Source: Pseudorhodobacter sp. PARRP1 | GTDB taxonomy: Bacteria > Pseudomonadota > Alphaproteobacteria > Rhodobacterales > Rhodobacteraceae | Length of the DNA stretch: 64,000 bases | NCBI GenBank assembly: GCA_002256245.1 | Contig: NKIU01000007.1 | Span: 1 to 64,000 of the forward strand | Direction of reading: 5' to 3' | The notes under the pieces: model-generated | What the model was told of the DNA's origin: nothing | Database searches by the model: none | Seen by the model: the letters and a program-made list of their open reading frames with translations, nothing else | Shown here: positions 32,516 through 41,170 of the stretch, piece after piece | How positions within the stretch are numbered: the first letter of the stretch is position 1 | Layout: each line of letters starts with the position of its first letter | Translations under genes and position numbers: made by a program

Positions 32516-34531
32516 TTGAATGACCCTGTGGTAACATTGCGCACTCTTAGCCTTGGCCAGATACCTGCAAAGTTTCTGGCACCCTCTGCCTTTGTCGCAG
32601 CGGGGCTGGTGTCTGTGCTGGTGGCGTGGGGCGCTGCGGTGCTGGTCGAGAATATCTCGGCCCGTGCGGTGAAATCCATGCTGCTGACCGAGGGCATCAC
32701 CTTTGCCAGCGTCGCCCCCGATGGCTTGCAAATTCACCTGAGCGGCACCGCCCCGAATGAGGCGATGCGCTATAAGGTTGTCAATATGGTGGGTGGGCTG
32801 ATCGATTCGTCGCGGATCAGGGACCGGCTTGAGGTGACGCCCGTCAAGGCGATTGAAGCGCCGCGGTTTTCGGTGGAAATGCTGCGCAATGATGATGGCA
32901 TCCAGCTGATCGGGCTTTTGCCGGAAAGCGACACGTTGCAGGGCATCAAGGACGCAGCGCAGGCGCTGAACCCCGACACGCCCTTGGCCGATATGCTGGA
33001 GACGGCGGCGTATCCGGCCCCCACGGGCTGGGATGCGGCGCTGAAATATGGGCTGGATGCGCTGACGATGCTGCCGCGTTCAAAGATTTCGGTGGCGGCG
33101 GATCAGGTGGCGATCACGGCGATCGCGAAATCGGAGGCCGAAAAGCGTGCCTTCACCGCGCAGTTGAACAGCGCCAAGCCCGAGGGGTTGGTGGTGACGA
33201 TGGAAATCTCGGCCCCGCGCCCGGTGCTGACGCCGTTTACCTTGCGGTTTGTGAAGGACGGCGAGGGCGCGCGGTTTGATGCGTGCTCGGCCGATACCGA
33301 ACTTGCGCGGGCGAAGATTTTGGCGGCGGCGGGCGCGGCGGGAGCTGTGGGGCGCAACAGTTGCACCGTTGGTCTGGGTGTTCCGACGCCGCGCTGGGCC
33401 GATGCCACGATTGCGGGCATCAAGGCGGTGGCGCAGTTGCCGACCGCGACGCTGACCTTTGCCGATGCCGATGTGACGCTGCTGGCGGGCGCAGACGTGC
33501 CGCAGGCGGATTTTGACCGAGTGGTGGGCGAATTGGGCGCGGCGCTGCCGGATGTGTTCTCGCTGAATGCCACGCTGGAGAAGAAGGCCACGGGCGGGCA
33601 GGCGGGCCCGGCGGAATTTACCGCGAAGCTGGCCCCGGAAACCCATCGGCTGGAGATGCGCGGGCGTCTGACCGACGAGATGCTGCGCAAGGCGGTTGAC
33701 AGTTTTGCCAAGGCCGAGTTTGGCGCCAACACCTATCTGGCCACCCGGATGGACCCCGATTTGCCGACCGGATGGCCGGTGCGGGTGCTGGCGGGCTTGC
33801 AGGCGCTGGGCGAGTTGGACAACGGCTCGCTTTTGGTGCGTGCTGATACGGTTGAAGTGACGGGCATCACCGGCTCGCAATCGGCCAAGGTGCGGATTTC
33901 GCAGATTTTGTCGGAAAAGCTGGGGCAGGGGCAGACCTTTCGCGTTGACGTGAAATACGACAAGGCGCTGGACCCGCTGGCAGGGATTCCGACACCGGAG
34001 GAATGTGCGCAGGATGTCGAAGACGTGGTGGCGCGGCAGAAGATCACCTTCACGCCGGGATCGGCCGAGATCGCCTCGGCGGCTAGTGGTGTGATGAAGG
34101 CGCTGGCGGATGTGCTGAAATCTTGCCCCGGTGTGAAGCTGGAAGTGGCGGGCTACACCGATGCGCAGGGGTCGGAAGAAGGCAACCGCGCGCTGTCGCA
34201 GGCACGGGCAGAAACCGTGGTGCTGGCATTGCAGGGGCGGCAGATTGATGTCTCGGGCATGGTCGCCAAGGGCTATGGCGAGGCTGATCCTTTGGCCGAT
34301 AATGGCACCGAAGAAGGGCGCGAGGCCAATCGGCGGATTGAATTCCGCCTGATCGGTACTGCGAAGCCGGTATCTGCCGATGCGGCCAAGGCGGCGGCGA
34401 CGGCGGCACAGGGTTCGGATGGCGCGGTTGCGGCATCAGAGGGGCCGGATTTCTCGGGCGATACCAGCCCTTCGGTGGCACCAAAAGAAAAGACCATCGC
34501 GCCGAAACCGCGACCGAAGAAGTCAGAATGA
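32516..34531 (+). CDS. Inner-membrane anchored protein with BON-like repeats and C-terminal OmpA domain
   Basis: The protein of up to 671 residues has one N-terminal membrane helix (about residues 21-45), several BON-like repeats (FASVAPDGLQIHLSGTAPNE and similar elements repeated through about residue 490), and a C-terminal OmpA peptidoglycan-binding domain (about 510-625: ITFTPGSAEIAS, VAGYTDAQGSEE, LSQARAETV, NRRIEFRL). A Pro/Lys-rich tail follows. It resembles ArfA/OmpATb-type proteins. Start is uncertain: TTG 32516 or GTG 32528; neither has a strong SD. The next gene, a coiled-coil membrane protein, is 16 nt away. Confidence 0.8.
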   Translation: MNDPVVTLRTLSLGQIPAKFLAPSAFVAAGLVSVLVAWGAAVLVENISARAVKSMLLTEGITFASVAPDGLQIHLSGTAPNEAMRYKVVNMVGGLIDSSRIRDRLEVTPVKAIEAPRFSVEMLRNDDGIQLIGLLPESDTLQGIKDAAQALNPDTPLADMLETAAYPAPTGWDAALKYGLDALTMLPRSKISVAADQVAITAIAKSEAEKRAFTAQLNSAKPEGLVVTMEISAPRPVLTPFTLRFVKDGEGARFDACSADTELARAKILAAAGAAGAVGRNSCTVGLGVPTPRWADATIAGIKAVAQLPTATLTFADADVTLLAGADVPQADFDRVVGELGAALPDVFSLNATLEKKATGGQAGPAEFTAKLAPETHRLEMRGRLTDEMLRKAVDSFAKAEFGANTYLATRMDPDLPTGWPVRVLAGLQALGELDNGSLLVRADTVEVTGITGSQSAKVRISQILSEKLGQGQTFRVDVKYDKALDPLAGIPTPEECAQDVEDVVARQKITFTPGSAEIASAASGVMKALADVLKSCPGVKLEVAGYTDAQGSEEGNRALSQARAETVVLALQGRQIDVSGMVAKGYGEADPLADNGTEEGREANRRIEFRLIGTAKPVSADAAKAAATAAQGSDGAVAASEGPDFSGDTSPSVAPKEKTIAPKPRPKKSE

Positions 34532-34547
34532 TGTTGGGGGCAAGCCT

Positions 34548-34877
34548 ATGAACCGCACGGAATTTATCGCCGCCACCGCCGTTATTCTGATGCTGGCCTT
34601 TGCGGCGGGCTGGTTCACCTATTGGCTGCTGCACCGCTTTACCCGTGTGGCGGGTGGCGATATGGGCGAGATGGACCGCCTTGCGCAATCGCTGCACGAG
34701 GCCGAGGAAATCCGCGATCAGGCGATTGTGTATCTGGAAACCCGCGAGGGCGAGTTGATGAACCAGATCGCCCAGACCGAAGCCGAGTTGCGCGCGGCGA
34801 TGGAAGGCCTGCGCGATGCGCGCCATGAGGCGGAAGAAATGCGCGCCTATATCGAGCGGATGCACGCCAACAGCTAG
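34548..34877 (+). CDS. Small membrane protein with coiled-coil domain, 109 residues
   Basis: One N-terminal membrane helix (about residues 6-28, AATAVILMLAFAAGWFTYWLL) is followed by an acidic coiled coil to the C-terminus (residues 40-105). TGGGGGC precedes the ATG. It lies 16 nt after the OmpA/BON gene on the same strand, so the two probably work together in the envelope. No named family recognised. Confidence 0.75.
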   Translation: MNRTEFIAATAVILMLAFAAGWFTYWLLHRFTRVAGGDMGEMDRLAQSLHEAEEIRDQAIVYLETREGELMNQIAQTEAELRAAMEGLRDARHEAEEMRAYIERMHANS

Positions 34878-34907
34878 GCAGGCTGACCTGACCTATGCCC
34901 AGAACGC

Positions 34908-34980
34908 CACGCCGCCCCGGACTTGATCCGGGGCCTCGTGCTTGCCGCCTGAGGCCCCGGATCAAGTCCGGGGCGGCGTG
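34908..34980. repeat. Perfect inverted repeat with 30-bp arms (CCCCGGACTTGATCCGGGG family)
   Basis: Arms 34908-34937 and 34951-34980 are perfect complements around a 13-nt loop. It sits between converging genes, ending 9 nt before the esterase stop, and probably serves as a bidirectional terminator. Confidence 0.85.
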
Positions 34981-34988
34981 GTGCGGGT

Positions 34989-35771
34989 TTAGAGGTCGCT
35001 CAGACAGGTGTTCATCAGGGCGGAGTTTGGGCTTTCCAACGCGTCGATCACGCTGAAATGGTGGGTGCCGGGATCGACCGTCCAGCCGCAGTTCCAGTTT
35101 TCCGACAGGGTGCGGGCTTGCCACAGGAAGGCGGGGCGCTCGATGCCGCCGACCCAGATATGGGCCGGGGTGGTCAGGGCGTGGCGGGCGGGGCTTTCGG
35201 CGGCGATCTCGGCGGCGTCGAGGTGGAGTTTGGCTTGCATATCGGTTTCGGCCAAGGGTTCCAACTCGGCCAAGGGTGAGATTGGCACGATGCGGCTTAG
35301 GCGCGATTGCAGGGCGGCGCTGCGGTCGGGGTTGCCCATGCGGGCGGACAGATGCCCGCCTGCGGAATGGCCGGTGACGACCAAGGGGCCTGCCACTTCG
35401 GCGCAGGCGGCGAGGATGGCGGCTTCGACCTCAGACGTGATCTGGGCGATGCGGGCTTCGGGGGCGAGGGTGTAGCCGGGCAGCGCGCAGGCCCAGCCAC
35501 GGGCGAGTGCCCCTGCGGCAAGGTGCGACCACAGGCTTTTGTCGGTGGAAATCCAATAGCCGCCGTGGATGAACACCATCAGGCCTTTGGGTGTGGTTTC
35601 GGGCAGGAACAGATCGAAGCGGTTGCGGGGTGCGGAGCCGTAGGGCAGATCAAGCCGCGCGCGGGGGCCAAGATCTGCGCGGAACTGGGCGGCTTTGCTG
35701 GCCCACAGGGCGGGCATGGTTTCTGATCCGGCGATGAATGCGCCATTTTGATATTCGCGGGTCATGTCCAT
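34989..35771 (-). CDS. Alpha/beta hydrolase (esterase / kynurenine formamidase-like)
   Basis: The 260-residue hydrolase has the oxyanion-hole motif VFIHGGYW, the nucleophile elbow GHSAGGH, and late His (THHFSVIDAL). The HGGYW form and overall length fit the KynB-like/arylformamidase and esterase branch of the BD-FAE family. Start at 35771 is chosen because CTGGAG is 8 nt upstream; an ATG-like GTG at 35780 is possible. Substrate unknown; no tryptophan catabolism genes are adjacent. Confidence 0.82.
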   Translation of the reverse strand: MDMTREYQNGAFIAGSETMPALWASKAAQFRADLGPRARLDLPYGSAPRNRFDLFLPETTPKGLMVFIHGGYWISTDKSLWSHLAAGALARGWACALPGYTLAPEARIAQITSEVEAAILAACAEVAGPLVVTGHSAGGHLSARMGNPDRSAALQSRLSRIVPISPLAELEPLAETDMQAKLHLDAAEIAAESPARHALTTPAHIWVGGIERPAFLWQARTLSENWNCGWTVDPGTHHFSVIDALESPNSALMNTCLSDL

Positions 35772-35880
35772 CGTGATCACTCCAGTTTGACGCTCAGTCT
35801 AGGTCCAGCATTGGTGCAGGATGTGGACTTTTAAGTCCAGAGCGGGCAAGCAGAGGCAACGCGTGCTAATGGAGGCCCCC

Positions 35881-37359
35881 ATGCTCGATTCCGTCACCGA
35901 TCTTCGCTCGATGTTGAAAGACCCCAGCCTGTTGCCGAACAAGGCCTATGTGGCGGGGGCGTGGGTGGATGCTGCGGACGGCAAGACGTTTGCGGTGACA
36001 AACCCGGCGCGGGGCGATGTGATTGCCAATGTGCCGGATTTGACGCGTGCGGATGCGGCGCGCGCGATTGCGGCGGCCGATGTGGCGCGGCGGGAATGGG
36101 CGGCGCGGACTGGCAAGGAACGCGCGGGCGTGATGCGCAAGTGGTTTGATCTGTGCATGGCGGCGCAGGAGGATCTGGCGACGATCCTGACCGCCGAGAT
36201 GGGCAAGCCGCTGGCCGAGGCCAAGGGCGAGATCGCTTACGGTTCGGCCTATATCGAATGGTTTGGCGAGGAGGCCAAGCGGACCTATGGCGAGATCATT
36301 CCGGGCCATATGCGCGACAAGCGGATTTCGGTGCTGAAGCAGCCCATCGGGGTGTGTGCCTCGATCACGCCGTGGAATTTCCCGAATGCGATGATTGCGC
36401 GCAAGGTGGCCCCGGCGCTGGCGGCGGGTTGTGGCTTTGTGGCGCGTCCGGCAGCGGAAACGCCGCTGTCGGCGATTGCGCTGGCGGTGTTGGCCGAGCG
36501 GGCGGGCGTGCCTGCGGGCGTGTTCAGCGTGATCACTTCAAGCCGTTCGTCCGAGATCGGCAAGGAGTTCTGCGAGAACCCGGCCATTCGCAAGCTGACC
36601 TTTACCGGATCGACCGAAGTGGGGCGGATCTTGCTGCGGCAGGCGGCGGATCAGGTGTTGAAATGCAGCATGGAGTTGGGCGGCAACGCGCCGTTCATCG
36701 TGTTTGACGACGCCGATCTGGATGCGGCGGTTGAGGGCGCGATGATCTCGAAGTTCCGCAACAACGGGCAGACCTGTGTTTGTGCGAACCGGATTTATGT
36801 GCAGGCCGGGGTGTATGATGCCTTTGCCGAAAAGCTGGCGGTGGCGGTGGGCAAGCTGGCGATTGGCGATGGCTTGACGGCTGGCACCACGACCGGGCCG
36901 CTGATCAACGAAGACGCGGTGGAGAAGGTTGAGGAACATATCGCTGATGTGCTGGCGGGTGGCGGAAAGGTGTTGACGGGCGGTAAGCGTCACACGTTGG
37001 GCGGCACGTTCTTTCAGCCAACCGTGGTGACGGGTGTGACCAAGGATATGAAGGTGGCCAACGAGGAAACCTTTGGCCCGCTGGCCCCGTTGTTCAAGTT
37101 TGACACCGAAGAAGAAGTGATCCGCCGCGCCAATGACACGATCTTTGGGTTGGCGTCGTATTTCTATGCCCGCGATATTGGCCGGATCACCCGGGTGCAA
37201 GAGCAGTTGGAATACGGCATGGTGGGCGTGAACACCGGGTTGATTTCCAACGAGATGGCACCGTTTGGCGGCGTGAAACAGTCCGGCTTGGGGCGTGAAG
37301 GCAGCCACCATGGCATCGACGATTATATGGAACTGAAATACGTCTGCTTGTCGGTTTAA
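35881..37359 (+). CDS. gabD: NAD(P)-dependent succinate-semialdehyde dehydrogenase
   Basis: The 492-residue aldehyde dehydrogenase has cofactor-binding TPWNFP and FTGSTEVGRIL, catalytic Glu in MELGGNAPFIVF, and catalytic Cys in NNGQTCVCANR. The double-Cys CVC is the redox switch reported for GabD-type enzymes. It oxidises succinate semialdehyde to succinate in GABA breakdown; glutarate semialdehyde is an alternative substrate. The start at 35881 is set by ATGGAGGCCCCC upstream. No gabT is adjacent. Confidence 0.9.
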   Translation: MLDSVTDLRSMLKDPSLLPNKAYVAGAWVDAADGKTFAVTNPARGDVIANVPDLTRADAARAIAAADVARREWAARTGKERAGVMRKWFDLCMAAQEDLATILTAEMGKPLAEAKGEIAYGSAYIEWFGEEAKRTYGEIIPGHMRDKRISVLKQPIGVCASITPWNFPNAMIARKVAPALAAGCGFVARPAAETPLSAIALAVLAERAGVPAGVFSVITSSRSSEIGKEFCENPAIRKLTFTGSTEVGRILLRQAADQVLKCSMELGGNAPFIVFDDADLDAAVEGAMISKFRNNGQTCVCANRIYVQAGVYDAFAEKLAVAVGKLAIGDGLTAGTTTGPLINEDAVEKVEEHIADVLAGGGKVLTGGKRHTLGGTFFQPTVVTGVTKDMKVANEETFGPLAPLFKFDTEEEVIRRANDTIFGLASYFYARDIGRITRVQEQLEYGMVGVNTGLISNEMAPFGGVKQSGLGREGSHHGIDDYMELKYVCLSV

Positions 37360-37377
37360 CGGCTGGCACAGATGGCG

Positions 37378-37412
37378 CGGCGCGAGGGGAAACCTTCGCG
37401 CCGTTTCGTTTT
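37378..37412 (+). terminator. Terminator after gabD
   Basis: CGGCGCGAGG (37378-37387) pairs imperfectly with CCTTCGCGCCG (37393-37403) and is followed by TTTCGTTTTT. It lies 18 nt past the gabD stop. Confidence 0.65.
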
Positions 37413-37430
37413 TGTGGGGGCGGCGACCCT

Positions 37431-37458
37431 GAGGCCCCGGATCAAGTCCGGGGCGGCG
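37431..37458. repeat. Single-arm copy of the CCCCGGATCAAGTCCGGGG repeat
   Basis: The arm matches 9555-9577 and 34951-34980 but no complementary arm is present. It lies between gabD and the converging SDR gene. Confidence 0.7.
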
Positions 37459-37486
37459 GGGGAAGGTGGTGGCGTGCCGCCAGCCG

Positions 37487-38230
37487 TCAGGCCGGGTTCA
37501 GCATGGCAAAGGTTTCGTCAAAGCTGCCGTTGGCTTCGGCGTTGCGCAGGAACTTTACCCGCTCGACCAGCAATTCGCCCGAGGCGGGGGGATTTGCCAG
37601 CAGGGCCAGCGATTCGGTGATGAAATCGGCCAGCGGCATGGCGTGCGGGTTTTGCGCGTGGCCGGGCATCAGATCGGTTTGCACGGCGGGGGGTGCCCAC
37701 TCCAGCACCTGCACGCTTGTGCCGCGCAACTGGTGGCGCAGCGATTGCGTGTAGCTGTGCAGCGCGGCTTTGGTCGCCGAATAGGTGGGCGTTGACGCCA
37801 GCGGCACGAAGGCAAGCCCCGAGGTGACGTTGACCACGGTTGCGGTGGGTTGCGCGCGCAGATGCGGCAGAAGGGCGGCGGTCAGCGCGATGGGGGCAAG
37901 CAGGTTGGTGGTGATGGTGGCTGCGGCAGTGCCATCGGGGGTGGCCAGCACGTCTTCGGCCACCATTATGCCAGCATTGTTGATCAGCACATTCAGCGCC
38001 GGAAAGCGGGCGATCAGATCGGCGGCGAAGGTCGGCAAGGCGGCGGTGTTGCTCACGTCAAGCGCCAGAGTTTGCAGGCCGGGTGTGGCGGCGGCGGCTC
38101 GATCCAGCAGGGCCTGACGGCGGCCTGCGATGATCACGGTGTTGCCCTGCGCCTGCAAGGCTTGTGCGGCGGCCAGACCGATGCCCGAGGTGCCGCCTGT
38201 GATCAGAATGGTGTTGCCTGTCGGTTTCAT
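37487..38230 (-). CDS. Short-chain dehydrogenase/reductase, DltE-like
   Basis: The 247-residue oxidoreductase has the NAD(P) motif TGGTSGIG (residues 14-21), NNAGIM, the catalytic Ser in NVTSGLAFVP, and the catalytic YSATK. It begins with AGRR after the second strand, which favours NADP. Start at 38230 follows AAGGA. It is divergent from an HxlR regulator, which probably controls it in response to an electrophile such as an aldehyde or quinone. Confidence 0.88.
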   Translation of the reverse strand: MKPTGNTILITGGTSGIGLAAAQALQAQGNTVIIAGRRQALLDRAAAATPGLQTLALDVSNTAALPTFAADLIARFPALNVLINNAGIMVAEDVLATPDGTAAATITTNLLAPIALTAALLPHLRAQPTATVVNVTSGLAFVPLASTPTYSATKAALHSYTQSLRHQLRGTSVQVLEWAPPAVQTDLMPGHAQNPHAMPLADFITESLALLANPPASGELLVERVKFLRNAEANGSFDETFAMLNPA

Positions 38231-38290
38231 GGCGGGTCCTTTTGGGTTGATTTCCATGCTTGCGAAATGGCCCGGTCACAGGCAAAAAGA

Positions 38291-38327
38291 AAGTAGGCAC
38301 CCAAAAGAATTATACTTACCCAAAAGA
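38291..38327. promoter_or_regulatory. Candidate HxlR operator region with direct repeats ACCCAAAAGA
   Basis: Two copies of ACCCAAAAGA (38299-38308 and 38318-38327) are 19 nt apart, and AAGTA (38291-38295) is complementary to TACTT (38313-38317). The site lies in the divergent promoter between the SDR and HxlR genes. Confidence 0.45.
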
Positions 38328-38334
38328 GAGTGAC

Positions 38335-38721
38335 ATGCCGCTGCAATTCAAAACCCCGGACGCGCAGCCGATTGATCCCCGGATTGAGCGGTTGGTGAAC
38401 GATCTGATCGGGCGGATTGCCGACAAATGGACGATGCTGATCCTGGAGCTGTTGGCGCAGCAGGGCGAGATGCGCTTTACCCAGATTGGCCGCGCGGTGG
38501 AGGGCATCAGCCAGAAAATGCTGACCCAAACCCTGCGACAGATGGAGCGCGACGGGTTGGTGCAGCGCACGGTGCATCCGGTGGTGCCGCCAAAGGTCGA
38601 GTATCGGCTGACCGATCTGGGGCTGACCTTGGGCGAGGCGTTTTGCGGCGTCTGGCTGTGGGCGGAAACCCATCTTGATCGGATTGAGGCTGCACGTGCC
38701 GCTTTTGACGCGCGCGCCTAG
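38335..38721 (+). CDS. HxlR-family winged-helix regulator
   Basis: The 128-residue protein shows the HxlR pattern: LVNDLIGRIADKWTMLILELLAQ, then MRFTQIGRAVEGISQKMLTQTLRQMERDGLVQRTVHP and VVPPKVEYRLTDLGLTLG (quoted piecewise; it is one continuous domain at residues 20-100). The N-terminal Cys found in thiol-sensing HxlR members is absent. GAGAG precedes the ATG. Divergent pairing with the SDR is typical of an autoregulated repressor or activator. Confidence 0.88.
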   Translation: MPLQFKTPDAQPIDPRIERLVNDLIGRIADKWTMLILELLAQQGEMRFTQIGRAVEGISQKMLTQTLRQMERDGLVQRTVHPVVPPKVEYRLTDLGLTLGEAFCGVWLWAETHLDRIEAARAAFDARA

Positions 38722-38750
38722 CTGTTGCCGCCTAGCCGTGGTCGCCTGCG

Positions 38751-39323
38751 TTAGCCGCCCACGGCCCGCGCTGTGCCCGAGCCGCCAAAGCCGCCGCGTG
38801 ACTGCACTTGGGTTTTCGTCATCGGGGCAAGGCCCTTAGTGACGGGGGCCTTGTTGAAGGCGCTGGCGTTTATCGTGCCGGCGCTGTTGAGGCTGCTGAT
38901 CCGGGTGCCGCCATCGGGGGTGGAAAAACCGCCACCCGCGGTGCGCATCACCGGCTGGGCCATCACCCGGCCACCACCGCTGAGCGCCTGCCCGATCATG
39001 TAGCCCATCAGCAAAGGCATGAACACCGAACCGCCGCCGCTGTTGTTGGCGGCTGCGTCGGCACCGCAGGCGCCTGCGCCATGCTCGGCCTCGCACAATT
39101 CGCGGCTTTCATAGCGGGGGGCGGTTTCTTCCAGCAGTTTTTGCGCCTCGGCGAAGGCGGTTTCGCAATCGGCGGCGCTGAACCAGCCGTCGGGTTTGGC
39201 GGCCGCCAGACAGCTTGCCTTGTCGGGAAAGGCGTTGGCCTCGGTCTTTTCTTCGGTGCAGGCGGCGATCCCGAAAGCGGCGGCGCCCAGCAAGGCGAGT
39301 GCGACGTGGTGCGAGCGTTTCAT
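38751..39323 (-). CDS. DUF1190 (YgiB-like) lipoprotein
   Basis: The 190-residue protein has a lipoprotein signal with lipobox GIAAC (Cys at residue 22) and then a Cys-containing domain (PDKASCLAAAK, SAADCETAFAEAQ, ELCEAEHGAGACGA) followed by a Gly-rich, low-complexity half ending FGGSGTARAVGG. This fits the YgiB family. As in E. coli ygiB-ygiC, the gene for a glutathionylspermidine synthase-like protein lies directly upstream, with only 4 nt between them. Confidence 0.85.
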   Translation of the reverse strand: MKRSHHVALALLGAAAFGIAACTEEKTEANAFPDKASCLAAAKPDGWFSAADCETAFAEAQKLLEETAPRYESRELCEAEHGAGACGADAAANNSGGGSVFMPLLMGYMIGQALSGGGRVMAQPVMRTAGGGFSTPDGGTRISSLNSAGTINASAFNKAPVTKGLAPMTKTQVQSRGGFGGSGTARAVGG

Positions 39324-39327
39324 CGCC

Positions 39328-40566
39328 TTACCCTTCAATGAAATGCGGTTTGAACCGCGACAAATCCTGCGTGATGCGGCTGCGATCTTCGCGCAGGCCC
39401 ATTCCCACACAGGCCTCACCCACCATCCATGCGCCGATCACCGGGCGCATGTCGGCAAAGACGGGCAGCGGGTGGTAGGCTTGCACGATCTTGGGGTGCT
39501 GATCGTAGGCGCGGGCGGTGGCGGCTTCCAGCACTTGGCCGTTCTGGTGGATCGTCACCGATTGGCCTTCGCGCGAGAAGATCGGTTTGACGACATAGCC
39601 GCCTGCCAGCAGATCGGGGGCGCGGCCAAGGCTGGCTTGATCCTGAAAATATGCGGGCAGCAGGTTGGGGTGGCCTTCAAACATCTGCCACAGCACCGGC
39701 AGAATCGCCTTGTTTGACAGGATGGCTTTCCATGCAGGCTCGATAAACCGGCAGCCCGAGGTTGCAATCTGATCCGCGAACGGGTCGCGCAGCAGGTCTT
39801 CCCACGGGTAAAGTTTGAACAGCGCGCCGATGACGCGGTCTTCACTGTCGGTGAACTGGCCGCCTTCGCTGAGGCCGATCTTGTCGATATCGGTGTAATG
39901 CGCGCCCAAACCGGCCTCGCGCGCGGCCCAAGCCATGGTTTCCACCGTGGCATAGTCTTCGGGCGCGTCTGCGGTGGCTGCGAAGTGCAGATCGGTGTCG
40001 GGGGCGAACATGCCGGCCAGGCGGGCGACCAAAGCCTCGTGCACGCCATTGAACTGATCGGCCCCCTGCGGCAGCACGCGGGCGGCCAGTTGCTGTTCAA
40101 ACCACAGCCATTGGAAGGAGGCAGATTCATACAGCGAAGTGGGCGTGTCGGCGTTGTATTCCAGCAGTTTTGCCGGGCCGTGGCCATCGTAGGCCAGATC
40201 GAAGCGGCCGTATAATTCCGGCTCGGCGGCGTGCCAGCTTTGCGCCACCAGATCCCAGTGGGCGCGCGGAATGTCCATCCGCTGCATCAACTCTTCGGAA
40301 GCGATCACCTGCGCCACAGCCTCGCGGCACAGGGCGTGCAGGGCGGTGCTGGGGTCTTCGATATCATCCTCGATCTGCGCCAGCGTGAAGCTGTAGGCCG
40401 AGGTTTCGTCCCAATACGGCTCGCCATACATATCGGCGAAGGTGAAGCCGAGTTTTTCGGCCTCGGTGCGCCAATCGGGGCGTTCGGGCAGGGGGATACG
40501 GTGCAAGGGTTCCTCCACAGGGTTGCGGTTGATATTGGGTTTGGCGGGGGGCAAAGCAAGGGTCAT
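39328..40566 (-). CDS. Glutathionylspermidine synthase family protein (YgiC-like ATP-grasp ligase)
   Basis: The 412-residue protein corresponds to the C-terminal synthetase domain of GspS without the amidase domain. Features include GFTFADMYGEPYWDE near the N-terminus, YNADTPTSLYE, and a C-terminal ATP-grasp part with YVVKPIFSREGQSV and IVQAYHPLPVFADMRPVIG. YgiC-type members ligate peptide-like substrates but their products are not well defined. It is followed by the YgiB-like lipoprotein gene. Confidence 0.88.
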   Translation of the reverse strand: MTLALPPAKPNINRNPVEEPLHRIPLPERPDWRTEAEKLGFTFADMYGEPYWDETSAYSFTLAQIEDDIEDPSTALHALCREAVAQVIASEELMQRMDIPRAHWDLVAQSWHAAEPELYGRFDLAYDGHGPAKLLEYNADTPTSLYESASFQWLWFEQQLAARVLPQGADQFNGVHEALVARLAGMFAPDTDLHFAATADAPEDYATVETMAWAAREAGLGAHYTDIDKIGLSEGGQFTDSEDRVIGALFKLYPWEDLLRDPFADQIATSGCRFIEPAWKAILSNKAILPVLWQMFEGHPNLLPAYFQDQASLGRAPDLLAGGYVVKPIFSREGQSVTIHQNGQVLEAATARAYDQHPKIVQAYHPLPVFADMRPVIGAWMVGEACVGMGLREDRSRITQDLSRFKPHFIEG

Positions 40567-40658
40567 CTGTCGGGTCTGGCGGGGTGGATGTCGGGGATGG
40601 CGGGGAAAAAACTGCCGCTTGCGTCAGACTGGCGGGCGAACCCAACAGGAGTATTGCC

Positions 40659-41012
40659 ATGCAAAGCGTCGTCAAACTAAGCCCCACCGATGGGATTGAG
40701 CCCTCTACCGCCGATCTGGACGGCTGGGTTGTGACCGAAGGCAGCCCGAGCATGAAGACCTGGGCGCTGCACACCTCGGCTGCCGGAGATATGGTTTCGG
40801 GGATCTGGGAATGCACGGTGGGCAGCTATCATGCGACCTACACGGCCTATGAATATGTGGTGCTGATTGCGGGCAAAATCACCATCACGCCAGATGGCGG
40901 CACGCCTGTCACCGTGAAGGCGGGCGATGCTTTTGTGGTGGAACCGACCTTCAAGGGGATTTGGAAGATCGAAGAAAACGTCCGCAAGCATTTCGATTTC
41001 CGTATCAAATGA
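40659..41012 (+). CDS. Cupin-domain protein (DUF861-type)
   Basis: The 117-residue single-domain cupin has the pattern SGIWECTVGSYHATYTAYEYVVLIAGKI (shown in parts: GIWECTVGSYHATY and YEYVVLIAGKI) and PVTVKAGDAFVVEPTFKGIWKI. This matches the (S)-ureidoglycine aminohydrolase/DUF861 cupins, but only one classical His is visible, so metal-dependent activity is doubtful. AGGAG precedes the ATG. A stem-loop follows the stop. Confidence 0.82.
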   Translation: MQSVVKLSPTDGIEPSTADLDGWVVTEGSPSMKTWALHTSAAGDMVSGIWECTVGSYHATYTAYEYVVLIAGKITITPDGGTPVTVKAGDAFVVEPTFKGIWKIEENVRKHFDFRIK

Positions 41013-41020
41013 ACAGCTTA

Positions 41021-41047
41021 CGGTGGGATGCATAGGGTATCCCACCG
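41021..41047 (+). terminator. Stem-loop after the cupin gene
   Basis: CGGTGGGAT at 41021-41029 pairs with ATCCCACCG at 41039-41047 around a 9-nt loop, 9 nt past the stop. No T-run follows. Confidence 0.5.
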
Positions 41048-41170
41048 CAAACACCGCGTTGTTATCGCCTATCAATGCAACGATTTTGCTTATCGGGCGT
41101 TGTCATCCCATGTTGCTCTCATCGGTCAGACGAGGCTGCTCTCGCTGACCCCAACATGAAAGGATACGAC

